From positions 1-11,061 of the forward strand of contig CALPPK020000009.1 of assembly GCA_943325435.2 (NCBI GenBank): a stretch of 11,061 nucleotides of DNA. The letters are read 5' to 3'. Shown one piece after another: positions 8,767-11,061 of this stretch. How positions within the stretch are numbered: the first letter of the stretch is position 1; each line of letters starts with the position of its first letter. The stretch comes from Bifidobacterium breve. Its GTDB lineage: Bacteria; Actinomycetota; Acidimicrobiia; Acidimicrobiales; Ilumatobacteraceae. A program made the translations under genes and the position numbers. Under the pieces are notes generated by a model. It was not told the origin of the DNA and ran no database searches. It saw only the letters and a list, made by a program, of their open reading frames with translations.

Positions 8767-9811
8767 CTATTCCGCCGCCAAGCACAACCATGTCGGTGGA
8801 GTCATAGAAGACCACAGTTTGTCCTGGTGAAATACGGCGAGTTGGGCGCGACCAAGCAATAACAGCAGTGTCACCCGTGACAGTGATGGTGCCTGCGGAC
8901 CGCTCGCCATGAGCACTTCCCTGCACAAGAATTTCACGTGATGAAATAGTCGACACATCAGTTGAATATGGCCACGACAACGTGCCAATGGATGTATGCG
9001 AAATAAACAACTCGGCTTCGTCACCAACAACAACGCGTCGCGATGGCACATCAACTGCCACCACATAGCGCTTGTCGCCACCACCAAGGCCAAGACCGCG
9101 ACGCTGACCAAGTGTTACTAATTCAACCGCTGGTACTTCACCTACTTGCGTGCCAGTTCCATCAACAACCGTTGCGGTATTAAACGTAAGACGTGGCTCT
9201 AGGAAACCGGCGCGACCGATGGTGCTACCGATAAAGCACACGTCTTGACTGTCGGGTTTAGCTGCAGTGCGTAAACCACCGCTAGTAGCCAATTCACGTA
9301 CATCTGATTTCTGCATATGACCAACCGGAAACATGACATAGGCAAGGTCTTCAGCAGACAACATGTGCACGACATAGCTCTGATCTTTTGCTGCATCTGC
9401 ACCACGTGCCAACCGCAAGGTGCCATCAACATCAATCACGCGTGCATGGTGGCCAGTAGCAACCGCATCAAAACCCAATGCGCGACCGCGTTCAATAAGT
9501 TTGTCGAACTTCAAGTGTCGATTGCATTCAATACAAGGGTTCGGCGTGGTGCCCTGAACGTGAGAAGCAACATACGGTTCAACTACATGCTCGTTAAATT
9601 CTTCGGAAAAGTTAAAGACCAAGTGATCAATGCCAACTTGTTGCGCCACTCTGCGAGCGTCATCAACATCAGATACAGAACAGCAACCGGTATCGCTTTC
9701 GCCACCCCATAAACGCATGGTGACTCCGACAACGTCATGACCTTGATCACGCAACACCAGTGCTGCAGCCGAAGAGTCAACGCCACCAGACATAGCTAAA
9801 AGAACTTTCAT
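8756..9811 (-). CDS. mnmA: tRNA-specific 2-thiouridylase MnmA
   Basis: This cytosolic enzyme activates U34 of tRNA-Lys, -Glu and -Gln by adenylation and replaces its C2 oxygen with sulfur, which supports accurate decoding of A/G-ending codons. The 351 residues show the PP-loop ATPase motif SGGVDSS (8-14), the catalytic cysteine Cys93 in TPNPCIECN, the persulfide-carrying Cys192 in SQDVCFIG, and ATGHHAR (118-124). The central domain has LGQRRGLGLG and YVVAVD, followed by a C-terminal beta barrel. Length is normal for the family. The ATG at 9811 overlaps the stop of the upstream cysteine desulfurase gene as ATGA, which implies translational coupling and a matched supply of sulfur donor and acceptor. 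Its stop overlaps the convergent membrane-protein gene by 11 nt. Confidence 0.97.
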   Translation of the reverse strand: MKVLLAMSGGVDSSAAALVLRDQGHDVVGVTMRLWGGESDTGCCSVSDVDDARRVAQQVGIDHLVFNFSEEFNEHVVEPYVASHVQGTTPNPCIECNRHLKFDKLIERGRALGFDAVATGHHARVIDVDGTLRLARGADAAKDQSYVVHMLSAEDLAYVMFPVGHMQKSDVRELATSGGLRTAAKPDSQDVCFIGSTIGRAGFLEPRLTFNTATVVDGTGTQVGEVPAVELVTLGQRRGLGLGGGDKRYVVAVDVPSRRVVVGDEAELFISHTSIGTLSWPYSTDVSTISSREILVQGSAHGERSAGTITVTGDTAVIAWSRPTRRISPGQTVVFYDSTDMVVLGGGIVTE

Positions 9812-10968
9812 GATGTCACCGCCCCCAGTCGTGCTGCCGCTGCAATTGTCGCATCGATTGCAGCAGAAACATCGCTTTCAGTGGTGGTGTGACCAAGACT
9901 GAAACGCAAAGAACCTTTAATACGTCCGCGCGAGACACCCATGGCCGCTAGGACATGTGATGGCTCCATTGCGCCACTTGCACACGCCGATGCAGCCGAG
10001 ACACACACATGTGCCTCGTCTAATAGGTACAACAATGATTCGCTCTCAAGATTCTCTAGGCACACATGTGCTGTACCAGCGGTACCAGTTCCTGGCGCCA
10101 GTGTCGCCGTAGCGCACTCAATGCGAGAAGTGATTCCATTAATCAATTGGTCACGTAATTTGCCAAGCCTGGCAACTTCAGAATTGCGATTTTGATCTGT
10201 CAACGAAAGTGCAATAGACGTACCCACAATGCCGGCAACGTTATGCGTGCCACTGCGACGATCACGCTCTTGTCCCCCACCCAGAATTAGTGGTTCCAAT
10301 GTTGCGCCTTCACGCAACACCATGATTCCCATTCCTTTAGGACCGCCGAATTTGTGTGCTGACAAAGTGAGGCAATCAACATGCGACCACACTGTTCGCA
10401 AGTCAATCCAACACGCAGCCTGCACAGCATCTGTATGAAACAGAGCGTCAGGCGCCTGGCGTCGAACTGCATGCGAGATGTGTTCTAAATCTGAAATTGC
10501 ACCGGTCTCGTTGTTCACTGCCATTACTGACACCACAGCAACGTTGTCTAGGTCTGTAAGTACAGCGCGCATGACATCAGGGTCAACAGATCCTGCAGTA
10601 GTAACGGGAACCACAGTGCCATCTATGTGCTCAACACAATGCAACACGGCATGGTGTTCGGTAGCTCCACACACTGCGGTACCGCCGGTTCGACGAGTAG
10701 CGCCAAGAACCGCAGCGTTGGCGCCTTCGGTTCCACCACTGGTGAAAATCACTTCACCAGGTCGACAACCGATGACTTCAGCCACCACATCTCGTGCTTC
10801 GTCAATGACCTGACGGGCTTCTCGGGCGAATCGGTGCGAACCCGATGGGTTTGCATACATCACGTCGCCGTACTTGCCCATTGCATCACGGGCCTCTGGA
10901 CGCAACGGAGACGTTGCAGCATGATCGAGATACACGTACGAACGTGGTGAATCGGTGATCTCGGTCAT
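9808..10968 (-). CDS. Cysteine desulfurase (IscS/NifS family)
   Basis: This PLP-dependent enzyme converts L-cysteine to alanine and leaves a persulfide for tRNA thiolation and probably Fe-S cluster assembly. The 386 residues include YLDHAATSP (13-21), SGGTEGAN (77-84), the PLP-stacking His105 in ATEHHAV, the pyridine-nitrogen Asp180 in HTDAVQ, the Schiff-base Lys206 in SAHKFGGPKG, RRSGTHN (237-243), and the active-site Cys329 in SACASGAMEPSHV. It is of the IscS/NifS (group I) type rather than SufS. There is no scaffold protein (IscU) gene within the window. The direct overlap with mnmA points to MnmA as the main partner, as in the YrvO-MnmA pair of Bacillus subtilis. The ATG at 10968 has only a weak GAAGAG upstream. 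The names iscS or nifS would both be defensible. Confidence 0.95.
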   Translation of the reverse strand: MTEITDSPRSYVYLDHAATSPLRPEARDAMGKYGDVMYANPSGSHRFAREARQVIDEARDVVAEVIGCRPGEVIFTSGGTEGANAAVLGATRRTGGTAVCGATEHHAVLHCVEHIDGTVVPVTTAGSVDPDVMRAVLTDLDNVAVVSVMAVNNETGAISDLEHISHAVRRQAPDALFHTDAVQAACWIDLRTVWSHVDCLTLSAHKFGGPKGMGIMVLREGATLEPLILGGGQERDRRSGTHNVAGIVGTSIALSLTDQNRNSEVARLGKLRDQLINGITSRIECATATLAPGTGTAGTAHVCLENLESESLLYLLDEAHVCVSAASACASGAMEPSHVLAAMGVSRGRIKGSLRFSLGHTTTESDVSAAIDATIAAAARLGAVTS

Positions 10969-11023
10969 CTCTTCAGGCTACCGATGCGTCCCCTCGCACA
11001 TGGTCGTGGTGGACTAGTACCTG

Positions 11024-11061
11024 ATGAGCAACGACCGCGAGAACCCCTATGGTGTTGACGG
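11024..11061 (+). CDS. Possible start of a divergent gene (partial, 12 codons visible)
   Basis: An ATG at 11024 opens a frame reading MSNDRENPYGVD that runs off the right edge. GGTGGA lies about 10 nt upstream and could be its ribosome binding site. The 55 bases between it and the desulfurase start (10969-11023) are otherwise featureless to me and would be a shared divergent promoter region. The fragment is too short to assign, and a chance open frame cannot be excluded. Confidence 0.35.
   Translation, partial: MSNDRENPYGVD

Noticed and set aside
9317..9712. Plus-strand open frame opposite mnmA
   Set aside because: Fully antisense to mnmA with its PP-loop and both catalytic cysteines; no family features.

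Overview
The window looks like chromosomal DNA of an actinobacterium (Actinomycetota) with roughly balanced base composition. The evidence is a run of cysteine desulfurase, mnmA, a MetE-like protein and ligA on one strand. From memory, that is the order found in Mycobacterium tuberculosis (iscS-trmU ... Rv3015c-ligA). A PASTA-repeat kinase-like protein is also present, and GTG starts are used. The moderate GC and the style of the accessory genes suggest an aquatic lineage such as Acidimicrobiia (Ilumatobacter-like), but this taxonomic step is inference only.

Layout: the window is densely packed and mostly on the minus strand. From right to left in the direction of transcription: a cysteine desulfurase (9808-10968) overlaps mnmA (8756-9811) by ATGA. 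A plus-strand membrane protein (7915-8766) converges on mnmA with an 11-nt overlap. A MetE-like protein (6755-7798) is followed after 37 nt by the NAD+-dependent DNA ligase gene ligA (4661-6718). A plus-strand, single-span, probably secreted-domain protein (4185-4664) converges on ligA so tightly that both stop codons lie in one CTAG. Then come a transmembrane PASTA pseudokinase (2023-4116), an SDR oxidoreductase of the hydroxyacyl-CoA dehydrogenase type (1086-1976) and the N-terminal 354 residues of a drug/H+ antiporter-like MFS transporter, which runs off the left edge. At the right edge a possible divergent gene begins at 11024.

How the genes work together: the desulfurase and MnmA form a sulfur-transfer pair for 2-thiouridine at U34 of tRNA and are probably translationally coupled. 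LigA is the replicative ligase. The MetE-like protein keeps part of a zinc site but appears to have lost other MetE active-site residues. The kinase-like protein lacks nearly all residues needed for phosphotransfer while keeping four PASTA repeats, so it is more likely a cell-wall sensor or scaffold than an enzyme. The SDR and the MFS transporter are closely spaced and probably cotranscribed.

No rRNA, tRNA, CRISPR array, insertion sequence or phage gene was seen. The most interesting non-coding structure is a perfect 7-bp inverted repeat wrapped around the MFS start codon. The longest stretches without a gene are about 115 bases (7799-7914), 68 bases (4117-4184) and the 93 bases at the right edge.
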